The position numbers were made by a program, and so were the translations under genes. A stretch of 64,000 bases of DNA from the NCBI RefSeq assembly GCF_000321225.1, contig NW_004450459.1, positions 97,835-161,834 on the forward strand, given 5' to 3'. Each line of letters opens with the position of its first letter. Position 1 is the first letter of the stretch. The notes under the pieces are model-generated. The model worked only from the letters and a program-made list of their open reading frames with translations, had not been told where the DNA came from and made no database searches. Below are positions 33,822 through 45,479 of this stretch, one piece after another. The DNA comes from Odobenus rosmarus divergens (taxonomy: Eukaryota; Chordata; Mammalia; Carnivora; Odobenidae).

Positions 33822-34141
33822 ATTACCCAGGGTAGTGGTATGTTGAAAATAGAAAACAACAAGAAGGGAGAGCAGGTGCCAAAGAGTTGCACCTCTGTCC
33901 CCAACACAAAACTCCAAATAAGTCAAGTTACCTTCCAGACAAGTGAAAATCTAAATGCCGTATCCAAGCAAGTTTTATGGTATTACCCAGGGTAGTGGTA
34001 TGCTGAAAATAGAAAACAACAAGAAGGGAGAGCAGGTGCCAAAGAGTTGTGCCTCTGTCCCCAACACAAAACTCCAAGTAAGTCAAGTTACCTTCCAGAC
34101 AAGTGAAAATCTAAATGCAGTATTCAAACAAGTTTTATGAT
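33822..34141 (+). repeat. Two-copy tandem duplication, 160-bp unit
   Basis: Copy 1 is 33822-33981 and copy 2 is 33982-34141. Both start ATTACCCAGGGTAGTGGTATG and end CAAGTTTTATG. I count eight substitutions and no indels, about 95% identity. The sequence matches no repeat I know. Because 160 is not a multiple of three, the frames reading through both copies shift, so it does not encode a repeat protein. Confidence 0.95.
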
Positions 34142-34439
34142 AGTCCATTCACAAAACATATGCCCCGCATTTTTAGCCATGTAGTTGTTCCTTTTCTAAA
34201 AGTATCTAACTGTGTTTTATCTGTGCAGATCCCTGTCTTTGGCCTCTCCTCCTGCCAGTATGGCTCCAGTTAGAATGCCCTTCTGTCCAAACTGCATATA
34301 TTCAAAGTGGTCCAGAAAGAGAGTGCTATGCAGAGGCAAACAGAGCAAGGGCACATAAAGGAACAGAATGCACTGGGGAGACATGCAGGAAGGTGGAATG
34401 GTACTTGGGGTTCAGCAAAACAAAACCAAAAACTAATTT
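34142..34439. other. Unique spacer
   Basis: Nothing recognised. Confidence 0.3.
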
Positions 34440-34455
34440 AAAAGCACTGTAACTA

Positions 34456-35122
<667 letters not shown>

Positions 35123-35138
35123 AAAAGCAGTATAACTA

Positions 35139-35370
35139 AAGGACACAGGGCATATTTGAATTCCAAGAGCCAGAACTTCAGTACTCTTTTGAGACCTTGA
35201 CCAAATACCCTCTGGCAATGGTAATTATATTTTCTTTCTCTCATTTTGGCTTGTTTGCGAGTAGGCTAGATTATGTTCATTTACAGGTTCGTGTTATTTA
35301 TGCTTATTTACAGGTTCATCTGTACATCTACACGTACACCCAAAGACACCTATGGTTTATGAATTTCAAT
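35139..35370. other. Unique spacer
   Basis: Contains two spaced copies of ATTTACAGGTTC near 35279 and 35305. Nothing else. Confidence 0.35.
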
Positions 35371-35371
35371 C

Positions 35372-35551
35372 AGGCACCTGGGTGGCTCAGTTGGTTAAGC
35401 GACTGCCTTCGGCTCAGGTCATGATCCTGGAGTCCCGGGATCGAGTCCCGCATCGGGCTCCCTCTGATCCTCCCCCCTCTCATACTCTCTCGCTCATTCT
35501 CTCTATCAAATAAATAAAATCTTTTTTAAAAAAATTAAATAAATAAAAAAG
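35372..35551 (+). mobile_element. Can-SINE, type B, small internal deletion
   Basis: GGCACCTGGGTGGCTCAG, GATCCTGGAGTCCCGGGATC. Then GGGCTCCCTCTGATCCTCCC shows loss of about 30 bp (the CTGCTCAGCAGGGAGTCTGC block). A-rich degenerate tail. Confidence 0.93.
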
Positions 35552-36699
35552 AAATAAATGTTTCTGTTGGTGAATTCAGCATAGCACAGCTTAGAATTTC
35601 ACCCACAGAAATGTCAGGTCCTTCTTCCCTCATCCAAATACACAAAAATGAAACAAAAGAAACGTGCTTCACTAAGTAAAATGAGCTAAAATTAGCAAGC
35701 AGCAAAGATGATGCCAGTTGCCCGGGGCAACAAATGGTTGATGGATGGAATAATTAAGATCGACAGTAAACTAATCTCAGTTCCTTTATTGAAAACAAAG
35801 TCCCCTGAATCAATTAGCCTTGTCATGGATACCTTTTACAAAACAACCATGACTTCCCAACCACTTCCCTTTGTTTATAGATTTGCCCATCCTTCACTAA
35901 GTGCAAAAACTAATTTCAAAAGCACCAAGAGATAATAATGGAAGATTCCGATACATTAGGCACCGCGCAAATACAGCCACAGTCCTTGAAAAATATAAAT
36001 ATCACAAAGCAGGCTCAGAAGACTCCACGCACTTACCCAAAGGCACAATATCCTCAAAGTTTTGCTGCTAAAAAGCCTAAAAGCCATCTTTTGCAGGCCA
36101 AGCATGGACCTGTCAGACTAGAGATCTAACTCTATTGTGAGGCCAATCCTCACAAGTGATAGAGTTGGGAGAGCAAAAGGTGTCAAGAGGAAACTTCCAG
36201 CACTCACACAGTCGCTTTGGGGTCAAGAAACAAGACAAGAAGCTGACAGAAAGGACGGTGCTTGGGGAGGGGGTGGGGGCAGGGCGGTGGTGGTGCTAAC
36301 ATTCCATACCGAACAGATCAACGTGCCGCTACTGCAAGCATTACCCTGAAGTTAGGGAAGAAATCGAAATTATCCGAGATGGCCAAGGAGAACTCACTCT
36401 GATCTCTAGTGTTTCCGTGACCTGAATTTAAGCAATGGCTGTTACAATCACTTGAGAAGCTGAGGGATTCTACAGTCAATCAAAGGTCTTGGGGCAGAGG
36501 ATTATGACTTAAGCATAAAACCCTTCGTGAGTTATTTTTATAGAAAATTCTGCTCATTTTATTTGTCTCCTCTCCTGCTTTTTTTCAGTACAGCAAAGCA
36601 AAGTCGGTTAATGTTTCTTTGACGGTGTGGGCTCTTGCAGTGCTTTCGAAGTAGTACTTATGAATATCCTGGTTGGGTATGTTTGGGGAAATAGGGATT
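35552..36699. other. Unique sequence, nothing recognised
   Basis: Includes GGTGCTTGGGGAGGGGGTGG (G-rich, near 36260). Frames of 63-75 codons have no domain features. Confidence 0.4.
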
Positions 36700-36716
36700 T
36701 AAACAGAGTTTAAGGG

Positions 36717-36916
36717 GGGCGTCTGCGTGGCTCAGTCGTTAAGCGTCTGACTTCGGCTCAGGTCATGATCCCAGGGTCCTGGAACTGAACCCCACATCGG
36801 GCTCCCTGCTCAGCGGGAAGCCTACTTCTCCCTCTCCCACTCCCCCTGCTTGTGTTCCCTCTCTCTCTGTGTCTCTCTCTGTCAAATAAATAAATAAAAT
36901 CTTTAAAAAAAAAAAA
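36717..36916 (+). mobile_element. Can-SINE, type A
   Basis: GGGCGTCTGCGTGGCTCAG, GATCCCAGGGTCCTGGAACT (B-box region mutated), CCCCTGCTTGTGTTCCC, (AAAT)n, A12. Exact 17-bp duplication TAAACAGAGTTTAAGGG at 36700-36716 and 36917-36933. Confidence 0.97.
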
Positions 36917-36933
36917 TAAACAGAGTTTAAGGG

Positions 36934-37744
36934 ATTTCTTTGCCACAGAACATTTCAGGACATTTAATGTGAGTATCTGAATGGAAAACAGAGTTGGATA
37001 GTGACATAGTACATAGTCTTTCCAAAACTTTTTGGGCAGAGAATCAGGTTTTTTTCCCCACAAACATGTCATGGAACTATTTATTCCACAAAATACACTC
37101 CTAGAATTTGTATTTGAGAACATAAATGTAAATATGAAAGGCGCACAAGAATAGGCAGAACAGATATGCCCTAAGGATATATCTTGTAAACCGCCCATTA
37201 AAAACGCGTATGCCACTGTTACTTTAATAAAGAGGAGAAGGAATTTGGAGTTGTCCAATAAAGGAATGTGCTTTTTTTCCCCATAACAGTCAAATATCAA
37301 AAATCAAAGCTTGGCAGAAAAATAAATGAAATGAAATGAAAGCTTGGCAACTTAGGATATCTAATCACCTGATTACTTTTTAAAATAAGATTTTATAATA
37401 ATAGTAATAACACTGGCAAATTTCTATATTTAATATATGTGCTGTATGTGTGTACGCTGAAATTTTTGGTCATGGAATTTTATCACACTGCTCTAAGATG
37501 AAAACGTGAAAGCTTTAGCATCAAAGCTAAAACCAAGTGGTCCTGACTTGCCCCCAAAAAGTTGGCATCTGTCACAAATGTGCTAACCCAGGGCAAATGT
37601 AAAACAGCATTATTTTCAAGGCGAAAATATACATAGCAAATCACAAGAGCTGGATAAAGTAGTCTTGGGGCCATTTTACCTCCCAACAGAGAATAATAAA
37701 AAGGAATAATAGATTTTGCTTCATTGTAAAAAATTAAACCCTTT
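36934..37744. other. Unique sequence, nothing recognised
   Basis: A 180-codon minus frame (36758-37300) starts here and runs into the SINE. It is a chance frame, recognisable by the SINE-antisense translation at its end. Confidence 0.45.
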
Positions 37745-37761
37745 AAAATCATCACTAATGG

Positions 37762-37934
37762 GGCACCTGGGCAGCTCAGATGGTTAGGCATCTGCCTTTG
37801 GCTCGGGTCATGATCCCGGGGTCCTGGGATCGAGTCCCGTTTCGGGCTCCCTGCTCAGCGGGGAGCCTACTTCTCCCTCTGCCTCTCTCTCTCTCTCATG
37901 AATAAATAAATAAAATCTTGAAAAAAAATAAAAT
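37762..37934 (+). mobile_element. Can-SINE, type A-like, short
   Basis: GGCACCTGGGCAGCTCAG, GATCCCGGGGTCCTGGGATC, a short (CT)n middle lacking the TGCTTGTGTTCCC block, (AAAT)n tail. Exact 17-bp duplication AAAATCATCACTAATGG at 37745-37761 and 37935-37951. Confidence 0.97.
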
Positions 37935-37984
37935 AAAATCATCACTAATGGAAGTAGATTGTTCCACTTTATCTTTTAAATAAA

Positions 37985-38230
37985 CACCTGTTTCATGCAG
38001 ATTTAAAAAGTGATATATGCTCACTATGGGAAGCCTGGAAACCACTGGACATTATTAAGAGACACAAGACTAAAACAGACTCCTAAGCTTGCCACCAATC
38101 ATGGGCATTTTGGTGTATGTCCTCTAATACCCATTGTTTCACAGAGGTTAGGTCACACAGTGTATATTTGACATCCTACTTGTTTGTTTCATTGACTAAT
38201 GATCTGTGACATTTTTCCATGCCTTCAGAA
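37985..38230 (+). mobile_element. Ancient dispersed repeat, family not named
   Basis: 'gtgatatatgctcactatgg', 'gcattttggtgtatgtcctc' and 'gtgacatttttccatgcctt' follow an order I know from a widespread mammalian repeat, but I cannot place it in a class. Confidence 0.35.
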
Positions 38231-39366
38231 CTCTTTGAAAACAGATTCAAAATGGCTGTCTATGATTTCCACGCCTTTAACATGCCCGTTACCAAGAGCG
38301 TTCAGCAACAGGGAGCTCTGTTTCCCTCCTCTCCAAAGACCTCACCTTGGAAAAACTTTACTGGCTACACAGCCAGGATCCTGCTGTTGGTGGAAAGGCT
38401 TTGAAGGCCATACTACTGAATATTCACTGCATACAACAAGCATTTTCTTCTACACAATTTCAAGGCCCAAAGCTGCATTTTCCTCTCAAACGCAAATGTA
38501 AAATGTACCCTTAGGCCTAAAACACTATTTGCTTTTGCCAACTCACCAAATGCAGGAATCATCTGTGCAGTGGCTCAAGACAGACATGGCTGAACTTCCC
38601 TTCTGAGCACTGTGATATTATAGACCCTCGATGCCGCAGGAAGTACAGCCTGAGAAATCTGTGAATCACAGGTTAGAGTTTTACTACCAGTAAGTGTATG
38701 TGTGTCTGGCTGTTTAAAGTCCCTCTTTGTAAATAAATACATCCAGTGGTGAAAAGAAAACAAGTCTGCTTATATTTTTCCTGTGATTATGGGTCCCGTC
38801 AGAAGTGATACAAAAATTCTGTTATCAGTATAGGTGAGGGTGGGGAAGCTTCCACCAACTACTCAAAATGCCATCCATTAACTAGGATGAGGCCATCTGT
38901 TGCAGAGAGAGGGCAGTTCAAGTTGAGTAGGCACTCCTCCTTCCTGGTGGGCTGCGGCTGGAGAACTCCAAACACCTTTTCCTGGGGTCAGGAAGAGCCA
39001 TCAGTAGGAAATAACTTTGAATCGCTACCCATGTGGGCTGGATATGAACCAGCCCCCTTAGAACGGCCGATCTGGACAGAACAGCACTAAACTCTGGGCC
39101 CTGCCAGCCTCCCACAGCCAGGCTGCTGACACTTTTATTTGCTGGCATTTACAATGTTGCAGCAGCTCAGCCCCCCTAATGTGGCTGCTTCCAACACCGC
39201 ACTTAGGCAAGGACTTTTGAGAGGAAAGCAGAAGAATGCTTCTCTAGGGCAGGAAGCCTCCACCAGTCCTGTTCACGCACAGGGGAACTGCAGTGTCTCA
39301 AAAGCAAAAGCTTGGGATTGGTTAATCTCCTAGTGTTTTCTGCTTCACAAACAATGTGATTACTTG

Positions 39367-39367
<1 letters not shown>
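38231..39367. other. Unique sequence, no gene seen
   Basis: Frames of 60-100 codons are present on both strands with no known domain and no intron-exon signature. Confidence 0.4.

Positions 39368-39399
<32 letters not shown>
39368..39399 (+). repeat. (CA)16 microsatellite
   Basis: An uninterrupted CA dinucleotide run of about 32 bases, likely polymorphic. Confidence 0.97.
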
Positions 39400-39400
<1 letters not shown>

Positions 39401-39942
39401 GTTAGGGATTTATCGTGATTTTTTCCAACTACTTACAATGAAGAAAAGCAATTTGCCATTTAAAACCACAGCTGCCTCCTAAGGAAAATGGCCATGTTAA
39501 AGGGGGGATGAGCATCTGCTAAAGCTGGAGACGGCCCAGCCATCGGACTGAGCTTTCTGCACATGAAGACAGGTGTAGATCCAGTTTGGAAGTCCGCCTC
39601 AGGCAGGAGAGCTGAAGTGTGCTGCAAAAGAGAGGGAAGAACTGGGCATTTCCAGGCACCATTGTGCAAGAGAAGTGCAGAGCATGTGGACTGGAAAAGC
39701 ACAAGCACAGAAGAAGAAGAGAGGGCTGGCAAGAGAGCCACAGGCCAGAATGCCCAGCGGGGGCGTGCACTGGGGAGAAATCCTGATGGTGGGATGGACC
39801 AGAGGACTTGGCCCAACAGGGATGCCTTCATTTATCCACTGTGATATAACCTTGGGGCCTGCAAACCTTCAGGGCAAACTCTGCTAAATCCAACAGCCTT
39901 GTTTATGTAGTTGATCGGGAAAGTTAAAACTTACCCAGACCT
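39400..39942. other. Unique sequence, nothing recognised
   Basis: 39490-39840 has overlapping frames of 70-123 codons on both strands caused by moderately high GC. No domain is recognised. Confidence 0.4.
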
Positions 39943-40239
39943 GGGACGCCTGGGTAGTGCATTCGGACTCTCGGCTTCTGCTCAGGTGGTGACCTCAGCC
40001 CCGCGAGATCGGCGCGTGAGTTCTGGCCCCATGAGACGCAGCCCTGAGAGATCCAGCCCCCGCCTGCACGCCATGGGCTCGGCTCTCAGCAGGAGTCGGC
40101 TTGAGATTCTCTCTCCCTCTCCCTCTGCCCCATCTACCCATGGGCTCGCGCTCTCTCTCACTCTCTCTCCCTTCCTCCCCCCATAAAATAAATAAGTAAA
40201 TCTTTTTTTTACTTTTTTACTTTTTTTTACTCAGTAAGT
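39943..40239 (+). mobile_element. Can-SINE, divergent type C
   Basis: GGGACGCCTGGGTAGTGCA, GGCTTCTGCTCAGGTGGTGA, ATGGGCTCGGCTCTCAGCAG, GAGATTCTCTCTCCCTCTCC, AAATAAATAAGTAAATC tail with TTTTTTTACTTTTTTAC extension. About 300 bp and the most diverged copy in the window. Probable duplication AAACTTACCCAGACCT against AAAGCTTACTGAGACCT around 39927-39942 and 40241-40257. Confidence 0.85.
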
Positions 40240-40299
40240 AAAGCTTACTGAGACCTATTATGACAAACTCTGTAGGTTACAAGTACAAACTGAATCTTT

Positions 40300-40415
40300 A
40301 CAGGGTATCATGAGGTAGGTGCTGTAATTATCATAATCATTCCCACTTTACAAACGAGGAAACAGAAACAGAGACGTTAACAGGCCAGTAAATGGCAAGG
40401 GTGAGATTTGTTGTT
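40300..40415 (-). mobile_element. MIR SINE fragment, minus orientation
   Basis: 'tcatgaggtaggtgctgtaa', 'cccactttacaaacgaggaa acagaaacagag' and 'ggccagtaaatggcaagggt' give the reversed MIR core. Confidence 0.8.
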
Positions 40416-40437
40416 GTTGCTGTTGTTGCTGTTGTTA
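40409..40437 (+). repeat. (TTG)n microsatellite, imperfect
   Basis: TTGTTGTTG with two CTG interruptions. Confidence 0.9.
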
Positions 40438-41214
40438 GACCCCACAGTTTTATTTGTAAAGAACAAAACATGAAAAGACATATTTAAATGTACTCCAAAA
40501 GCTTTAAAACCCACATCAGTTTCTCTAATGCGTATGTTAAAGGGCTTGATATCACAATACTCTTTAAAGTTTATATTACGTTCAGATGAGGGAAAAAAAT
40601 CCAATTCTGATGCATTGTTAACAATACAAAGAATTTAAATGCAGAAATGTTCGTGTTTTAGAAAGATACGCAGGGTTTAGAAAGATAAACGGTTCAGGTG
40701 TAACATGGAGGATTTTTTTTTTATGTTTAACACCCTCATTAGATTGACAACAAGGAACCCCTGACTATACCTCTCTACTGTCAACAAGACTTGGTTTGGA
40801 ATAGACTGGAGCCACACACAAATACATTCAGGAAATTGGATCAAGCACGATCCCCTCCCACATAACCCAAGCATGCCCTGGATTCCTTCAAACAAGGAGA
40901 AATTTTTTAATATATCTTTTTCACTCTGTTTCAATGTGATACATTTCTGGAGCTAATCTTTATTCTGTCCTTGAGAGGATGATCAACTCAGGGAAGATCT
41001 GGGAGGAACTTAGATGATGGAGTTCCAGGGCCACATGCTTAACCACTGTATTTTACGAAATTAAGGGACAAAAGGAAATTGGGGCTGGAAGTGATAAGAC
41101 CCTAGAAATAGTCAAAATGCCTTAGACAAGGGCATTGAACCAGTCTTCCCCAGATCTTACTGGGCAGGATGATCACAGCCGATGTCTGAGTTACACACCC
41201 TTCCTTTCATATTG
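40438..41214. other. Unique sequence, nothing recognised
   Basis: No repeat order or exon. 75- and 85-codon minus frames have no domain features. Confidence 0.35.
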
Positions 41215-41335
41215 ATTCATTGGTTCAAATATAATGAACCTCCTACAAGGTGCTAAGCAATGCATTTGACATGAAGAAAACTATGAACAAGGCAGCCTGG
41301 GCTCTTGCCCCCACAGAGTTGACAAGTTAAAGGAG
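41215..41335 (+). mobile_element. Ancient mammal-wide repeat fragment
   Basis: Same family as 19370: 'acctcctacaaggtgctaag caatgcattt', 'gggctcttgcccccacagag'. Diverged. Confidence 0.4.
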
Positions 41336-41424
41336 AAAAAGAAAGATGGTCGTTCCATGGCAATCCACATAATATAAGCTTGCTATAAGGGAAGTATAAC
41401 ATGCTTTAGAATATACAGGAGAGG

Positions 41425-41621
41425 GGCGCCTGGGTGGCTCAGTCGTTGAGCGTCTGCCTTCGGCTCAGGTCATGATCCCGGGGTCCTGGGATGGAGCCCC
41501 GCGTCAGGCTCCCTGCTCAGCAGAAGCCTGCTTCTCCCTCTCCCACTCCCCCTGCTTGTGTTCCCTCTCTCGCTGTGTCTCTCTCTGTCAAATAAATAAA
41601 TAAAATCTTAAAAAAAAAAAA
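41425..41621 (+). mobile_element. Can-SINE, type A
   Basis: GGCGCCTGGGTGGCTCAG, GATCCCGGGGTCCTGGGATG, CCCCTGCTTGTGTTCCC, CTCGCTGTGTCTCTCTCTG, (AAAT)n, A13. Exact 15-bp duplication AATATACAGGAGAGG at 41410-41424 and 41622-41636. Looks young. Confidence 0.98.
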
Positions 41622-41636
41622 AATATACAGGAGAGG

Positions 41637-41880
41637 CTCCTAACCCAGACTTGGAAGGCCAGACAAGGCTTCTTGGGAAAAAAAAATCTAAACTGAGTCC
41701 TAAAATCTTAGGGTTATCCAAGAAGAAAGAGGACAAAGAGACATCCGGCAAAAGAATCAGCATGTGCAAAAACCCACAAGCAAGAAGGCCATAGTTTGGT
41801 AGAGCTGGAACCATTCAGGAGAAAAACAAAAAGAAATATACTTGGATATTTAAAATGGATCAGGCTCATACATGCTACAT
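41637..41880. other. Unique spacer
   Basis: Nothing recognised. Confidence 0.3.
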
Positions 41881-41898
41881 AAAGAAGTTACACTTTAT

Positions 41899-42074
41899 GG
41901 GGTCCCTGGGTGGCTCAGTTGGCTAAGCATCCAACTCTTGATTTTGGCTCAGGTTATGATCTCAGGGTTGTGAGATTGAGGCCCACACTGGGCTCTGTGC
42001 TGGGTGTAGAGCCTGCTCAAGATTCTCTCTCTCCCTCTCCCTCGGCCCCTCCTCCCCCCCAAAAGAAAAAAAAG
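41899..42074 (+). mobile_element. Can-SINE, type C
   Basis: GGGGTCCCTGGGTGGCTCAG, CAACTCTTGATTTTGGCTCA, GAGATTGAGGCCC, CAAGATTCTCTCTCTCCCTC. An exact 18-bp duplication AAAGAAGTTACACTTTAT (41881-41898, 42075-42092) survives even though this is an older subfamily type. Confidence 0.97.
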
Positions 42075-42134
42075 AAAGAAGTTACACTTTATCACAAAGC
42101 CAATGAAAATGATTATCATGTTTTAGGCAAAAAA

Positions 42135-42275
42135 GGATATGATTCATTCAACAAATATTTATTGAGCACCTACTATGTGCCAGGCATTGCTCTGGATGCT
42201 CAAGGTAAATTGGTGAACAAATCAAAATCCAGGCCTTATATGGGGGGGGGGATGGAGGAAGAGGCAAACAATTAA
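42135..42275 (+). mobile_element. Ancient mammal-wide repeat fragment (best copy)
   Basis: 'attcattcaacaaatattta ttgagcacctactatgtgcc aggcattgctctgg' and 'ggtgaacaaatcaaaatcca ggcctt' show the diagnostic order. A G10 run sits at 42242-42251. The same family appears at 19370, 33125 and 41215. The family name is not asserted. Confidence 0.65.
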
Positions 42276-42537
42276 TACTAAACATAAAAAATAAATTATG
42301 CAGAATATTAGAAGGGGATAGAACAATTAAAAATTAAAAAATTAAACCAAAAAAAAGCCATGCAGGGTAAGACAGATTAGAGTGGGAGTGGGGGAAAGGA
42401 GCATGGCCAGATGTAATTTCAGAGTCAAGGAGAGGCCTAATATGGGTGATAGCCAGCAAAAACCTGCAGGATCTTTTTGCTGGTCACTGTGCAACTCATA
42501 ATCAACATATGCAAACAGATTATTAGCTATTCAAAAC
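42276..42537. other. Unique spacer, A-rich
   Basis: Nothing recognised. Confidence 0.3.
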
Positions 42538-42552
42538 AAAACATAGGACTTC

Positions 42553-42756
42553 TTTTTTTTTTTAAAGATTTTATTTATTTATTTGGCAGAGAGATAACAG
42601 AGAGAGAACAAGTAGGCAGAGAGGCAGGCAGAGGGAGAGGGAGAAGCAGGCTCCCCGCCGAGCAGGGAGCCCGATGCGGGGCTCGATCCCAGGACCCTGG
42701 GATTATGACCTGAGCCGAAGGCAGACGCTTAACCAACTGAGCCACCCAGGCGCCCC
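42553..42756 (-). mobile_element. Can-SINE, type A variant, minus orientation
   Basis: Reversed, with an unusual middle AACAAGTAGGCAGAGAGGCA GGCAGAG (i.e. CTCTGCCTGCCTCTCTGCC TACTTGTT on the element strand) in place of the usual ACAAGCAGGGGGAG. That block recalls SINE subfamilies common in mustelids. Exact 15-bp duplication AAAACATAGGACTTC at 42538-42552 and 42757-42771. Confidence 0.97.
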
Positions 42757-42771
42757 AAAACATAGGACTTC

Positions 42772-43042
42772 CTCATGTTTGCTCAGTGTCCACAGTCTTG
42801 CTTACCTAATTCAGAGTCATAGTCCCATTTTCATCCAGAAACATAAAATTACTTTAGACTTCAGAATCTAGAGTCTAGAAATTAACCAAAAACCAGAAAT
42901 AAACTGAAATTTAGCCCAAACCTCAAGTATTTTCATAAGCTACTAATATCATATGTACCCCTTGGATATATTTAACAACTTGAAACTTTCTATACCCCTT
43001 AAGCCTATGTCCATCTCTTTTAAAATGCAGCAGATTAAAAAT
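42772..43042. other. Unique spacer
   Basis: Nothing recognised. Confidence 0.3.
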
Positions 43043-43052
43043 ATTTGATTTA

Positions 43053-43248
43053 GGGCGCCTGGGTGGCTCAGTCGTTAAGCGTCTGCCTTCGGCTCAGGTC
43101 ATGATCCCAGGGTCCTGGGATCGAGCCCCGCATCGGGCTCCCTGCTCCGAGGGAAGCCTGCTTCTCCCTCTCCCATTCTGCCTACTTGTGTTCCCTCTCT
43201 CCCTGTGTCTCTCTCTGTCAAATAAATAAATCAAATCTTAAAAAAAAA
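43053..43248 (+). mobile_element. Can-SINE, type A with intermediate middle
   Basis: GGGCGCCTGGGTGGCTCAG, GATCCCAGGGTCCTGGGATC, then CCCATTCTGCCTACTTGTGT (a CTGCCTACTTGTG hybrid between type A and the 42.6-kb variant). (AAAT)n tail. 10-bp duplication ATTTGATTTA at 43043-43052 and 43249-43258. Confidence 0.97.
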
Positions 43249-43258
43249 ATTTGATTTA

Positions 43259-44554
43259 CATCTATTTTTCCCATGGCCACCCCAAAGACTTGCTTCCCAC
43301 TGGAAGACAAAAGCAACCATATTTGGTCAATTTGGTTTCTGTCCTCTCCTTTTTTCTTTTCTGAGTTTTTATAATTGTCAGGAACGGCTGTATGCATTGC
43401 CAATACCTTCCCCAAAACTAACAGGGCTCTAACATACAAAACATCTATTCTGCTTCTAAATTTGTTTTTAATTATATTACAAGATGGAAAAAGAAATGCC
43501 TTAGCTGTTAACACTGGCTCGGTGGGGCCAACAGTAGACATAGAGCAGACACAAGGAAATACTTCAAAAAATTTTTTTAGTTTGCCATGATTTAATAGCA
43601 GATATTCCTGGCTTTGAGTGAACTCTGCAATATCCCAGTGCGACAGGATAAATGATCATCTACCACTATTAATTTTAGGTCATAATGTCTGAAATGCCGC
43701 TTCAAAAATAAATGCAGTATTTTCACTTTATTTGGTCAGGTAAATACTAAACTATTTTGTCATAATAACTTTACAACACTGTGTTTCACCTTGTCTTGCC
43801 TTGACTGCTGAAGGTAATAGGGACCGTTTTATTATGTCCATAAATTGAGTCAATTGACTTATCCTTATATCCTGTTTCCTGAACTTAACGAGAGATTCTG
43901 CATCATTAGGAAAACACACCATCCTGCAGCAGGATCAAAAGCAAAGGAAGCCTGATAATAAGTCATTTTGATTTCAGGGAATGTTCACCAGGCAAACTTT
44001 CAATATTCTGGCAGAAGTAAAACAAATAACTGGCTTTGCAAAGCATGGTTTGCTCAGAGCTGTACTCGTGCTGGAAACATCCCAGAAGGGTCCATATACA
44101 GGGGAAAAAAAAAACCAAAATCACTGCCTCTGAATACGAAGTGGCACTTGTCATGAATCTGTAGATTTGGGTGGTTCAACATATCTATCAAACAGCACAA
44201 ATCAAAATATTAAATATTTTTACAAGGAAACTTCTAAAAAGATTTTTACAGTCATCATTTTTAAAATTCAGACTAGCAATCACAATCATATTCTTGGATT
44301 AGATCTTACTGTGAGAAATAAATGGGGAAGCTGAGGTATTCTTTCTGGCTTGCAAACTCTGAAAGCTGCTGAATTTGTTGTTGTTGCTTTACAGGGCCTG
44401 GGACATAGCTCAGTAAACAGCTGTGTTATGTTACTCTATTAACCAAGACAATGGCCAAGGTGATATGGTCCTCCACACTGCATTCAAGGGATGATCAGGA
44501 CCCACCCCCCAAATACTGATGGTAGAGACAAAGAGCAATAATGATTTTAAATAA
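43259..44554. other. Repeat-free block, candidate conserved non-coding element
   Basis: 1.3 kb without a recognisable transposon, the longest such run inside the SINE-rich part. AT-rich with 'ctattaattttaggtcataa' near 43667, 'gtcaattgacttatcc' and 'gcatcattaggaaaac'. The 107-codon minus frame at 43218-43541 extends into the SINE and is not a gene. Confidence 0.3.
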
Positions 44555-44770
44555 TGACTATCATAGACTGAACATTTGCACTGTACTGAGCACTCCTCAT
44601 AGATTACGTCCTTTGATCTTCAACATTTCTATGAGTTAGGTACTATTATTACTATCATCTTATAGATGAGTAAACACAATTGCTCAAGTTCACACAGCTT
44701 TCAGGTGGCAGCTGCTTCCAAAGCCTGAGCTTTTGGAATTTAGGGTCCAAATCTTATAGGCTAACATGCA
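44555..44770 (-). mobile_element. MIR SINE, minus orientation
   Basis: 'actatcatagactgaacatt', 'actgagcactcctcatagat', 'gagttaggtactattattac' and 'agttcacacagctttcaggt' match the reversed MIR core over most of its length. Confidence 0.85.
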
Positions 44771-45475
44771 GAGAAGACTCCCCTGCCAGCAGACACAGAC
44801 AGCACAGGAGCCTGGTAAAAAATAAGCAAAGACCCTACAAGTGCCAAAGAAGAGCCAAAGACAATGGGCAAGGTTGAGCTAGCAGGCAAGTTTCTTGTGT
44901 AAGTTAGCTTATTAGAGACCACACCCCCAGCAGATATATTTTGGACCTACTGCTCTCCTGGGCCTCTTCCACCTGCTGAGACCACAAGGGAACTGTTCTG
45001 CAAGAACCAACGGATTTCCTCCTCATTACCTTACAGAATGCCCAGATTCTCCCTCACATCCCTAGATCAAAGAATTTGAAGATCTCTAGCTTCATAATAA
45101 CAAGCACAACCAGAGTAACTACTCCCTGAAATATTGCCCAAAATGCTTATGTGCTGAGGACCCAATTCAAGCCCACTGAGACTGGGTAAACTTCAAGCAG
45201 TCCCACTAGACAGCAAGCCCAGGAACAACAATATAGAAACCACTTCAGGCTATAGTTACATAAGCCAAGTAAGTTAGAGAACTGAGTGATCACTAGTGAA
45301 TTTCATTCATATTGGAGACCATTGAGATACATAAGTATTCCCATTCTCCCACTATCCAGAAGTAAAAGTAAAATTCATCCAGCATTCTTTTGGAGTCATC
45401 CAAAAAAAAAAAAAAAGAATTATAAACCTGGATATGCCCGTAAAGAGTTCAAATATAAATTTTATTAGCTAATGT
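44771..45475. other. Unique sequence, nothing recognised
   Basis: Poly(A) at 45402-45415. No gene or named family. Confidence 0.35.
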
Positions 45476-45479
45476 CCAA

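Noticed and set aside
33822..34141. CRISPR-like or regulatory repeat array
   Set aside because: Only two contiguous 160-bp copies with no spacers, in a mammalian genome. It is a simple tandem duplication.
36758..37300. 180-codon minus-strand frame
   Set aside because: Its C-terminal third is antisense SINE; the remainder has no domain.
40230..40252. Small palindrome CTCAGTAAG-TAAAG-CTTACTGAG
   Set aside because: Nine-base arms at the SINE tail/target-duplication junction. The match is short enough to arise by chance.
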